A stretch of 28,733 nucleotides of DNA from CAZKUR01 sp964556005 (GTDB lineage: Bacteria > Bacteroidota > Ignavibacteria > Ignavibacteriales > Ignavibacteriaceae), in the NCBI GenBank assembly GCA_964556005.1, contig CAZKUR010000051.1, positions 1-28,733 of the forward strand, in the 5' to 3' direction. The notes beneath the pieces were generated by a model, which was given only the letters and a program-made list of their open reading frames with translations, ran no database searches and had not been told where the DNA came from. This document shows positions 1 through 7,356 of this stretch, piece by piece (the first letter of the stretch is position 1; each line of letters opens with the position of its first letter). Made by a program: the position numbers and the translations under genes.

Positions 1-177
1 GATTTAGCCATCGAATCCATCGAACCACTCTTCCTAAAAAATCCGAAAGACGGTAAACTTGAGATTGTCCGTTCATTCGAAAATCTTCGAACTGAAATAC
101 AATCGGAAAGTCATTTTAATTATATACTTCACAAAATTGGATGGCATAGAACGGAACAATATTTAATGAATATTTGA
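1..177 (+). pseudogene. truncated copy of the unknown gene at 978-1970
   Basis: The open frame enters from the left edge and stops at a TGA at 175-177. Its 58 visible codons match residues 57-114 of the full protein at 978-1970, with 52 of 58 residues identical by eye (differences I/L, S/A, L/I, V/T, G/V, M/T). Similarity ends at the stop codon, whereas the full copy continues for over 200 more residues. This is therefore a C-terminally truncated paralogue left by a duplication. Its start lies outside the window, so the N-terminal half may still be intact. Function is unknown, as for the full copy. Confidence 0.8.
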
Positions 178-322
178 ATCCGGAATGAAGTTAGGACACA
201 GGGGAAAAAGCGATTTTAACCGGAATTAAACATTTTAAATCTTGTTATATTATTTTAGAAATTGTAAATTTCTGCATCGTAAAATCCAGTAATTCATTTA
301 TCATAATTAAATACTGCGCATT

Positions 323-559
323 ATGACACGAATAATTTTAGAATCAAAAAACAATAATGATGTCCGTCTAATTAAGCAGTTGGCCGAACGTTTGCATATA
401 CATTACAAAATCCAGTCCGTTCGCCGAACGGATATTACGGGCAATGACATTGAACCTTATTATAAATTAATTGATAAAATTATCGATGTTTCCAACTACG
501 GTGAACCTTCTCACTGGCAAAAAAATGTGAGGAAAGATAGAAGATTAAAGCTCTCTTAA
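323..559 (+). CDS. VapB-type antitoxin of a PIN-toxin pair
   Basis: This 78-residue protein sits one base upstream of a PIN-domain toxin, the usual antitoxin-first order. The start resembles Bacteroidota antitoxins: a short beta strand (TRIILES) followed by a helix with 'DVRLIKQLAERL'. The C-terminus has the motif PSHWQKNVRKDR, close to the 'P-x-W-Q-x-x-x-R-K-D-R' tail common in these antitoxins, which I infer wraps the toxin active site. No clear Shine-Dalgarno sequence precedes the ATG. Such proteins normally neutralise the toxin and repress the shared promoter. I assign the role from position and these motifs rather than from a named family. Confidence 0.75.
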   Translation: MTRIILESKNNNDVRLIKQLAERLHIHYKIQSVRRTDITGNDIEPYYKLIDKIIDVSNYGEPSHWQKNVRKDRRLKLS

Positions 560-560
560 T

Positions 561-932
561 ATGAAATTAATCGACAGCAACATCATAATATATTCTGCAC
601 AAAAGGAATATGCTTTTCTAAAAAAATTGTTTAGAGAGGAAGATGTATTTGTTTCCGATATTACTCTATTAGAAGTATTGGGCTTTCATCTTATTACGGA
701 AGAACAAGAAGAATATTTCAACGCAATTTTTTCAATAATAAATTCTATCGACATAACTTCAGGTATTATCGAAACAGCAATTAGGTTAAGGAAAAAACAT
801 AATTTATCGGTTGGAGATTCAATAATCTCCGCTACGGCTGTTAAGCACGATCTTATACTTTGTACTAACAACGTTGATGATTTTAAAAATATTTCAGAAT
901 TGAAAGTTTTTAATCCGATTAAAATAATTTGA
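561..932 (+). CDS. vapC: PIN-domain ribonuclease toxin (VapC-like)
   Basis: A 123-residue PIN-domain protein, the usual VapC length. The acidic residues expected for the metal-dependent RNase site are visible: D5 in KLIDSN, E38 in LLEVLG, D86 in VGDSIISATA and D107 in NNVDDF. VapC toxins cut tRNA or rRNA when the antitoxin is lost; the target cannot be read from the sequence. The start codon follows the upstream antitoxin stop after one base, so the two are almost certainly translated as a pair. The pair lies between a truncated and a complete copy of the same unknown gene, suggesting that this region has been rearranged. Confidence 0.88.
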   Translation: MKLIDSNIIIYSAQKEYAFLKKLFREEDVFVSDITLLEVLGFHLITEEQEEYFNAIFSIINSIDITSGIIETAIRLRKKHNLSVGDSIISATAVKHDLILCTNNVDDFKNISELKVFNPIKII

Positions 933-977
933 AGCTTGGTGTTATCAAACTATTTCTTGCAGCTTGGTTCTTGACAA

Positions 978-1970
978 ATGCATAATGCAAATATTTCAAA
1001 TATTTTCAACAAGCTTCAATCAGATGATTTCGATAATTCTGATTTCCGATTAGTGTTTAATGCCTGCCTTCGAATCTCCAAAATATATTTCTCCAAACGC
1101 TCATACTATAATAAAATTGCAGTTTCTTTAGACAGAACAATTGAAGATTTAGCTCTAGAAGCCATCGAACCCCTCTTCTTAAAAAATCCAAAGGATGGAA
1201 AAATTGAGATTACCCGCTCATTTGAAAATTTACGAACGGAAATACAATCGGAAAGTCATTTTAATTATATCTTGCACAAAATTGTCTGGCATAGGACAGA
1301 GCAATATTTAACTAATATCTTAAAGGAAAATGATCCGGTTTTTGCCCGGATTCTCAAAAATCTTAATTATTTGATGGACAAGTTTGAGTTAAAAAAGTTA
1401 TCCTATCTCGGTAAAGCTTATATTGTTAGGAATGAAGTTGAAGAAATTGATTATAAAGTAATTGATGAAAATACTTTCAACGAAATTCCTGTAGATAAAG
1501 TGCTCGTAAAAACTTGCTCCGATTTTGAAAATTTATTTGGTTATATAGAAAGCGAATACGAATTTTTTCCTGCCGTTCCTTTAATCCTATTAGCCAAACG
1601 AATTAAAATAAGCTTAGCTGAGGATTATAATAATTATTTTACAAAGCATTCTTATAACGAAGGATATAATTCAATTAGAATAGATGAATTGATCGAAACC
1701 GGAACGAATAAAGCGGTATCACATTTAAATAATTTTTATTTGGCACATAATAAATTAAATCATGATGAAAGCGAATTATTCATCAAAGGGTTAAAGGATA
1801 TTGTAGAGGACTTAAAAAACGGTGGTATCAGCAGAGGTTTGTACGAATATTTGTACGCTCATAATAATGACTTGACTAAGGAAGAATTTCAAGCTAAATA
1901 TTATCAACCGTTTGAATATCTTGTTAGAATATTAAGAAAGTCAATTGCAGATGAAATAAGAGACCCTTAA
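978..1970 (+). CDS. uncharacterised 330-residue helical protein
   Basis: I do not recognise the family with confidence. The protein is soluble, with no signal peptide or membrane segment, and predominantly helical and charged. The N-terminal third (about residues 20-125) contains 'SLDRTIEDLALEAIEPLF' and then a helix ending in 'ENDPVFARILKNLNYLM'. The layout faintly recalls the helical core of sigma-like proteins, but no clear region 2 or region 4 motif is visible. The C-terminus has 'LTKEEFQAKYYQPFEYLVRI'. A truncated paralogue lies at 1-177. The next gene (2563-3084) has an N-terminus resembling short anti-sigma proteins, but it is nearly 600 bases away. Role unknown. Confidence 0.8.
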   Translation: MHNANISNIFNKLQSDDFDNSDFRLVFNACLRISKIYFSKRSYYNKIAVSLDRTIEDLALEAIEPLFLKNPKDGKIEITRSFENLRTEIQSESHFNYILHKIVWHRTEQYLTNILKENDPVFARILKNLNYLMDKFELKKLSYLGKAYIVRNEVEEIDYKVIDENTFNEIPVDKVLVKTCSDFENLFGYIESEYEFFPAVPLILLAKRIKISLAEDYNNYFTKHSYNEGYNSIRIDELIETGTNKAVSHLNNFYLAHNKLNHDESELFIKGLKDIVEDLKNGGISRGLYEYLYAHNNDLTKEEFQAKYYQPFEYLVRILRKSIADEIRDP

Positions 1971-2021
1971 GATGTGGTAAGGTAATGAACTAAATATTTT
2001 AGTAAACAAATATTAGTTTTT

Positions 2022-2170
2022 ATGTCATCCCTTCGGGATTTTATTGCACTTGTTGTTATCATTTTTTATAAAAATATCGCACCTTCGGTGTTTGATGAGA
2101 AAGTTCGATGGACTGACATTATTCTAAAATAAGGTTAAAACGCGCTTAAAAAACTCCGAAGGAGTGATAT
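2022..2170. repeat. cluster of three TTCGG-loop palindromes
   Basis: Three short dyads share a TTC/GAA centre: ATCCC-TTC-GGGAT at 2027-2039, CACC-TTC-GGTG at 2080-2090 and ACTCC-GAA-GGAGT at 2153-2165. The first and third sit next to a conserved GTCAT or TGATAT edge and face in opposite directions. They look like worn copies of the intergenic 'CCGAAGG' repeats seen in many Bacteroidota-type genomes. As RNA, each would form a small hairpin. Confidence 0.6.
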
Positions 2171-2346
2171 TGTTTTTTATTATAAATTAGGAAATAGGTA
2201 ATTATGTGATTTTGATTTTACAAGATTAACAAAATTTAATCTACTTTTAGTTTGTATAGGATGTAATTGTCAGAATGATAATGTTAAAGATAATTATACA
2301 GTTGGGATGAGTTCGCGGATTTATGCCAACTTTGAACTCTCTCAAA

Positions 2347-2497
2347 TGTGGTTAACCAAAAAGAAGAAAAAAGTCATTGCGAATGAGTCCTCGAATGAAG
2401 CAATCTTTCGTTTTTAGTTAAAAAGTGAGATCACTTCACTTCGTCTACCCTTGGTAGATAAATTCGTGATGACAAAATTACTTTTTGGTCAACCACA
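2347..2497. repeat. MITE-like element with 17-base inverted ends
   Basis: The left end TGTGGTTAACCAAAAAG (2347-2363) is matched in reverse complement by 2481-2497 at 16 of 17 positions. Inside, GTCATTGCGAAT (2373-2384) is matched in reverse complement by ATTCGTGATGAC (2462-2473) at 10 of 12 positions. 'GAAGCAATCT' and 'GAGATCACTTC' form a further imperfect pair. The internal part resembles the widespread 'GTCATTGCGA...GAAGCAATCTC' dispersed intergenic repeat. There is no coding capacity. It could be a non-autonomous mobile element or a large structured repeat. Confidence 0.6.
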
Positions 2498-2562
2498 CTA
2501 ATTGTCAATTAAAACTTTGTATTCATTTTTCTATCTCAATAAATTAATTTTTGACTATAATA

Positions 2563-3084
2563 ATGAAGAATAAAATTTCAATAACTGAAGAAGACCTATT
2601 TAAGTTTGTCTATTATAGGGATGAACTGCCGCAGGACAAACAAAAATATCTTGAAGAAAACGAGAAATTGTTTTCTGAAGAAATAGAATTTATAAAATCA
2701 TTTTCAGAAAAAAATGATAAGCAACTGCAATCTAAGAAATTAGATAAGGCTTTTAATATTTTTACTCTTTTCCCTGAGAAAAATAATCGAAGAGATACTT
2801 CCAAAAAACTTAAGCTCGCTGCTGCGTCGGAAACTCTTAAGAAGAATATCGAGACAATATCCTTCAGTGATCCGGAATCAAATTATATTATAAGACAGGT
2901 TAAACAGAAAGATAAAAACGAATTGTTCATTTTTCCCAAAGAAGAAGATAAAACAAAAAAAATCAGTTTTACTTTATATCCCGCAAACCTAAAATATTAT
3001 TCCCAAAAAGCTTCAGGCTCATTTGAATTACCAATAGATATCTCAATTGAGCAAATTTCCATTATAGAAGAAGAAGCAACCTAA
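2563..3084 (+). CDS. uncharacterised small charged protein, possibly anti-sigma-like
   Basis: A 173-residue protein if translation starts at the ATG at 2563; a TTG four codons earlier is in frame but less likely. No Shine-Dalgarno sequence is obvious. Residues 5-45 (ITEEDLFKFVYYRDELPQ, then a helix with 'KYLEENEKLFSEEIEFIKSF') resemble the short N-terminal helices of anti-sigma proteins, which count 'D/E-L' and then a helix of the same length, but no zinc-binding His/Cys set is present. The rest is lysine- and glutamate-rich, and the C-terminal half looks beta-stranded (FTLYPANLKYY). There is no membrane segment. Function unknown; the anti-sigma idea is only an inference. Confidence 0.7.
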   Translation: MKNKISITEEDLFKFVYYRDELPQDKQKYLEENEKLFSEEIEFIKSFSEKNDKQLQSKKLDKAFNIFTLFPEKNNRRDTSKKLKLAAASETLKKNIETISFSDPESNYIIRQVKQKDKNELFIFPKEEDKTKKISFTLYPANLKYYSQKASGSFELPIDISIEQISIIEEEAT

Positions 3085-3249
3085 TTGAAGTTTATTGGGT
3101 AAAATATTATATCAATTTTTTAAGTTTATATAAATTTCTTGAATAAAAATCTTGCACTTTTACTGTTATAGCATTTTGGTGCTAACATCATATCACTTAA
3201 CCCGCATTTTTATTAATTTGTACCAATTAAAACAATTCAATTTTTTGCA

Positions 3250-3876
3250 ATGAATTATTTGTTAAGTGCAATTATCGGTTACCTGCTCGGATCAATTCCA
3301 ACAGGGTATCTTTTACTGAAAAAAACAAAAGGAATTGATATTACCCAATCCGGATCCGGGAATGTCGGTGCAATGAATTCCTACGAAATAACGAATTCAA
3401 AATTTATTGGAATTTTGGTATTAGTGATCGATGCACTTAAGGGTCTTCTTAGTGTGTATCTTCCGCTTTTGTTCTTTCCTTTGAATTTTTCTTACCCGGC
3501 ATTAGGATTATTCTTTGCGGTGTTCAGTCACTGCTATAATCCATGGTTAAAATTTAAAGGCGGACGGGGTCTCGCTACTGCTGCCGGAGGAACGATTCTC
3601 CTATTTCCTTTTTTGCTCGCAGTGTGGGTATTAATGTGGGTAATAGCTTATTTGTTCCGCAGGGATATTCTATTCGGAAATATATGGGCAACTTTTGCAT
3701 CTTTAATTTTTATTTATCTTGACAATAAATTCGCATTTAAATATGCTATGCCGGCTCCCGATTCGATGTCTACTTTAATGATGTTCTCAACCGGGCTGGT
3801 GATTTTGATTTTTATCAGGCATATTGATCCGTTATTGGAAATTATTCAAACAAAAAAAATATTTAAACGAAGGTAA
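3250..3876 (+). CDS. plsY: glycerol-3-phosphate acyltransferase PlsY
   Basis: An inner-membrane enzyme that transfers an acyl group from acyl-phosphate to the sn-1 position of glycerol-3-phosphate, the first step of phospholipid synthesis. The 208 residues form about five to six hydrophobic segments. Family motifs are clear: GSGNVGAMN at 35-43 (usual GSGNxGATN), DALKG at 61-65 and KFKGGRGLAT at 101-110. Length is normal. The next gene starts five bases after the stop, and GGTAAAG around this stop probably serves as its ribosome site, so plsY heads a four-gene run with htrA, purB and a peroxiredoxin. The start codon has no clear Shine-Dalgarno sequence. Confidence 0.96.
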   Translation: MNYLLSAIIGYLLGSIPTGYLLLKKTKGIDITQSGSGNVGAMNSYEITNSKFIGILVLVIDALKGLLSVYLPLLFFPLNFSYPALGLFFAVFSHCYNPWLKFKGGRGLATAAGGTILLFPFLLAVWVLMWVIAYLFRRDILFGNIWATFASLIFIYLDNKFAFKYAMPAPDSMSTLMMFSTGLVILIFIRHIDPLLEIIQTKKIFKRR

Positions 3877-3881
3877 AGACC

Positions 3882-5069
3882 ATGACAAGATTTTCAAAAA
3901 TACTTACAATTATCAGTATTGCAGTTATTGTATCAGGTTCGGTATTTTACCTTTTGGAAGCCAAAAGGAATCATATCAATCTTATATCAACAGGCGACGA
4001 AAGTAATCTTTCACCTGTTTATTATCAGCAGAAACAACAAGCAAACAATAATATAACCAACTCACGAAGTACCGTAATAACCGAGACAGTTCAAAAAGTT
4101 AGTCCTGCCGTAGTTGGAATAAGCGTAACTGAAATTCGGCAAGTAGATCCTTATAGTTCATTTTTTAACGATCCTTTCTTTAGACAATTTTTCGGAGACC
4201 AGGGGACGTACAGCCAGAAAGTTAAAAGCCTCGGCTCGGGATTTATTATCTCACCTGACGGCTATATCGTAACGAACGATCATGTTGCCGGAAATGCAGC
4301 CGAAATAACTGTAACATTGACAAACGGCGATAATTTTAATGCAAAGCTTATAGGCACCGATCATGCTACGGATATCGCCCTGCTTAAAATTGACGGCAGC
4401 AATTTACCTTATGTTTCTCTCGGTAATTCGGATAGTGTTATCATAGGAGAATGGGCAATAGCTCTCGGTAATCCGTTCGGATTATTTGAAGTTAATGATA
4501 AACCGACAGTCACTGTTGGCGTCATCAGCGCATCGGGAATGAACCTCGATGCGGTCGATAACCGGTATTATTTAAATATGCTTCAAACGGATGCCGCAAT
4601 TAACGGCGGCAACAGCGGCGGGCCGCTTGTCGATGCAACCGGCGATGTTATTGGTATGAACACCTTAATTTTTAATGCCGGGAACAGCCAGGGAAATATC
4701 GGAATTGGTTTTGCAATTCCGATAAATAAAGTCAAAAGAATTATTAAAGAGCTTAAAGAATATGGCAAGGTTAACCGCGATTTTAATGTCGGGATGAGTA
4801 TTCAATCGATAGATCAGGAGATTGCAAAATATTATAATCTGAAAACGACAAGAGGAGTTGTAGTTACACAGGTTTACCCCGGTACTCCGGCTTCTAAAGC
4901 TGGAATTAAGGACGGTGATATAATAACGCAGGTCAATAATTATATAATTAATAACCAGGATACGATGGTTGGCGTTTTTCAGCAATTCACTGCCGGACAA
5001 AAAGTAACGCTCAATATAATTAGGGATAATAATAAAATAACCAAAGAAATGACACTGGAGAAAAAATGA
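3882..5069 (+). CDS. HtrA/DegP-family periplasmic serine protease
   Basis: Envelope quality-control protease of 395 residues. An uncleaved or cleavable signal segment lies at about 5-25. The trypsin-like domain carries the full triad: H134 in TNDHVAG, D164 in ATDIALLKI and S245 in NGGNSGGPLV. ALGNPFG at 195-200 is also typical. One PDZ domain follows (about 303-392, with 'VYPGTPASKAGIKDGDII'), unlike E. coli DegP with two, so the architecture is closer to DegS or single-PDZ HtrA. The long N-terminal insert (FFNDPFFRQFFGD) resembles the LA loop. It lies five bases after plsY, and its stop overlaps the purB start in ATGA, indicating translational coupling. Confidence 0.95.
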   Translation: MTRFSKILTIISIAVIVSGSVFYLLEAKRNHINLISTGDESNLSPVYYQQKQQANNNITNSRSTVITETVQKVSPAVVGISVTEIRQVDPYSSFFNDPFFRQFFGDQGTYSQKVKSLGSGFIISPDGYIVTNDHVAGNAAEITVTLTNGDNFNAKLIGTDHATDIALLKIDGSNLPYVSLGNSDSVIIGEWAIALGNPFGLFEVNDKPTVTVGVISASGMNLDAVDNRYYLNMLQTDAAINGGNSGGPLVDATGDVIGMNTLIFNAGNSQGNIGIGFAIPINKVKRIIKELKEYGKVNRDFNVGMSIQSIDQEIAKYYNLKTTRGVVVTQVYPGTPASKAGIKDGDIITQVNNYIINNQDTMVGVFQQFTAGQKVTLNIIRDNNKITKEMTLEKK

Positions 5070-6367
5070 TTTCACGCTACACACTTCCCGGAATGGGAAA
5101 AATCTGGGAAGATAAATTCAAATTTGATACATGGCTTAAAATAGAAATTCTTGCTTGCAAGGCTCGTGTTGAAATGGGAGAAATTCCTGCAGAAGATGTC
5201 GAAGTCATTCAAAAGAAAGCAAAGTTTGACGTCAAAAGAGTTTTAGAAATTGAAGAAACAACAAAACATGATGTAATTGCATTTTTAACTAATGTAGCGG
5301 AAAATGTCGGTCCGGAATCAAGGCATATTCATTATGGTATGACTTCATCGGACATTCTGGATACAACTCTTTCGTTCCAGATGAAAACGGCTGGAGAGCA
5401 GTTATTAAAAAGACTGAACGAATTAAAAAACGAACTAAAGACAAGAGCCCTCGAACATAAATATACAATTTGCGTTGGAAGAACTCACGGCATACATGCA
5501 GAAGCAATTACGATGGGTTTAAAATTCGCTCTTTGGTTTGAAGAAACAAAACGGAATATCAAGCGATTAGAAAACTCAATAAAAAATATAAGTGTTGGAA
5601 AAATTTCCGGGGCTGTAGGTACCTTCGAACATCTCTCACCTAAAGTTGAAGAATATGTTTGCAGAAAAATGGGCTTATCCCCTGCCCTGATTTCGACTCA
5701 AATAATTCAGCGGGATAGGCACGCCGAGTTCATGTCTACCTTAGCGGTCATCGGCGGTACACTCGAAAAAATTGCAGTCGAGATTAGGCATCTGCAAAGG
5801 ACCGAAGTTTTAGAAGCGGAAGAATATTTTTCAAAGGGACAAAAAGGTTCTTCGGCAATGCCTCATAAAAGAAATCCGATAGTAAGTGAAAGGATTGCAG
5901 GGCTTTCTCGTATATTGAGAGGTAATGCGCTTGCTTCTTTGGAAAGTGTGACCCTTTGGCACGAAAGGGATATTTCACATTCCTCTGTAGAAAGGATCAT
6001 TGTACCGGATAGCTGCATTGCCCTGGATTATATGCTCGACTTAATGACTAAATTGATCAAGAATCTTCTTATTTATCCCGATAATATGCTGAAAAATCTT
6101 CAAATAACACGTGGATTAATCTTTTCTCAAACTGTGATGTTGAGATTAGTGAATAAAGGTATATCCCGTGAAGATGCATATAAAATGGTTCAAACTCCTG
6201 CTATGGAAGTTTGGGCAGATAAAAACAAAAATTTATTGGATGAACTATTACATTCCGATGAAGTCAGAAAATATCTATCAGGCGATGAGATAAAAGAGAT
6301 TTTTGACACAAATAGAATGCTGAAAAATGTCGATTTTATTTTTGGACGAACTATCGATCTTGAATAA
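5066..6367 (+). CDS. purB: adenylosuccinate lyase
   Basis: Cytosolic purine-synthesis enzyme. It splits SAICAR to AICAR plus fumarate, and adenylosuccinate to AMP plus fumarate. The 433-residue length is normal for the short Bacillus-type form. Visible signature elements are TSSD at 93-96, the catalytic histidine region GRTHGIHAEA (H141) and the mobile loop GSSAMPHKRNP at 261-271 with the catalytic serine (S262/S263). The start overlaps the htrA stop by four bases. The N-terminus ISRYTLPGMGKIW matches the usual start of the family, which supports this ATG. Confidence 0.97.
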   Translation: MISRYTLPGMGKIWEDKFKFDTWLKIEILACKARVEMGEIPAEDVEVIQKKAKFDVKRVLEIEETTKHDVIAFLTNVAENVGPESRHIHYGMTSSDILDTTLSFQMKTAGEQLLKRLNELKNELKTRALEHKYTICVGRTHGIHAEAITMGLKFALWFEETKRNIKRLENSIKNISVGKISGAVGTFEHLSPKVEEYVCRKMGLSPALISTQIIQRDRHAEFMSTLAVIGGTLEKIAVEIRHLQRTEVLEAEEYFSKGQKGSSAMPHKRNPIVSERIAGLSRILRGNALASLESVTLWHERDISHSSVERIIVPDSCIALDYMLDLMTKLIKNLLIYPDNMLKNLQITRGLIFSQTVMLRLVNKGISREDAYKMVQTPAMEVWADKNKNLLDELLHSDEVRKYLSGDEIKEIFDTNRMLKNVDFIFGRTIDLE

Positions 6368-6384
6368 AACACTAGGAGAATGCT

Positions 6385-6909
6385 ATGAGATATATAATTC
6401 TTTTTCTATTTATTTGTGCTTTACCCCTGAGCTTTATTTCCGCACAAGAGTCATCAACATTGAAGGTAGGAATGAAAGCACCAGACTTTACATTGCCGGA
6501 CGCACAGGGAAATGAATACACTTTATCGTCATATATAAATAAATCTCCTGTTGTACTTTATTTTTATCCTGCCGCCGGCACTTCCGGTTGTACAAAAGAA
6601 GCTTGCGGAATAAGAGACGATTGGTCGAAGTTTAAAAAAGATAATATACAAGTAATTGGTGTTAGTGTTGATAATAAAAAAGCCATTGAAAAATTCATCA
6701 ATGATTATCACCTCAATTTTCCCCTTTTATCCGATTCCGGTAAAAAAGTATCTAAAGAATATGGGGTTCTAAACAAAAACGGATATGATAACAGAGTTAC
6801 TTTTATTATTGATCAAAAAGGAAAAATAGCTAAGGTATTCCCGGTAACTGATATTGAAAATCATTCAAAAGAAGTTTATGAAATTGCTTCAAAGCTGCAT
6901 GAGGAGTAA
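6385..6909 (+). CDS. exported peroxiredoxin (BCP/PrxQ type)
   Basis: Thiol peroxidase of 174 residues that reduces hydrogen peroxide and organic peroxides. A signal peptide is visible (MRYIILFLFICALPLSFISA, cut near QES), so it acts in the periplasm. The thioredoxin-fold core begins at VGMKAPDFTLP. The active site P62-x-x-x-T66-x-x-C69 gives the peroxidatic cysteine. C74, five residues later in the same helix, is the typical BCP/PrxQ resolving cysteine. Shine-Dalgarno AGGAG at 6374-6378 lies six bases before the ATG. It follows purB by 17 bases and is probably the last gene of the plsY-htrA-purB run. Confidence 0.93.
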   Translation: MRYIILFLFICALPLSFISAQESSTLKVGMKAPDFTLPDAQGNEYTLSSYINKSPVVLYFYPAAGTSGCTKEACGIRDDWSKFKKDNIQVIGVSVDNKKAIEKFINDYHLNFPLLSDSGKKVSKEYGVLNKNGYDNRVTFIIDQKGKIAKVFPVTDIENHSKEVYEIASKLHEE

Positions 6910-7356
6910 GAAGATTAACTAATTAGAAGATTGATAAATTCGAAGTTGAGTAAAGCGAAATCACGCTTTCCGGAATCAAAAAAATTAAAGATTAAAATTC
7001 AAACAGAGATGTTACTTTATAGCTAATTGATTATTGATAGTTTGAAGTATTCAATATAACGGCTTAGATGGTACTTTGATTAAAAGTATCATCTCTTCAC
7101 TCAATAAAAAAGGGAGCTATTAATATCTTCAAATAAAAATTAAAACATGGGTCAAAGAATTATTCCTATTCGCCGGTTTATGTATTAAGAGCACGGAATA
7201 GTAATTACTTAATTATTATATTTGATCGTTCGGTTTCTATTACTAAAATTGTAAAACGAAATATCCTGGTTTATGACTATAAACAACTCTAATCTTTTGG
7301 AACATTTAATTATATTCAAAGTTAGAGTAGGATATTAAATTGAAAAAATAATAAGC
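6910..7356. other. 447-base gene-free stretch before the tail-specific protease
   Basis: I see no coding frame worth naming. A small dyad AAAGCG-aaatca-CGCTTT (6952-6969) shortly after the peroxiredoxin stop may be a weak terminator, though it lacks a good T run. A second dyad, GATGGTACTTT-gatta-AAAGTATCATC (7067-7093, 10 of 11 pairs), lies about 265 bases before the next start. No ribosome site or promoter is assigned. Confidence 0.45.

Larger units (their letters stand above)
1971..2562. other. 592-base gene-free stretch with palindromic repeats
   Basis: No credible coding frame lies between the two unknown genes. The stretch holds three short palindromes built on TTCGG/CCGAA (2027-2165) and a 151-base element with inverted ends (2347-2497). 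Both are listed separately. The remainder is AT-rich with no further structure that I can support. Confidence 0.6.

Noticed and set aside
178..200. An 11-base match (GGAATGAAGTT) between the region after the truncated copy and an internal part of the full gene, suggesting a simple internal deletion.
   Set aside because: Similarity does not continue on either side of the 11 bases, so chance is as likely.
4665..5084. A 139-residue minus-strand frame inside htrA.
   Set aside because: Antisense to a conserved PDZ-coding region; no ribosome site or family features.
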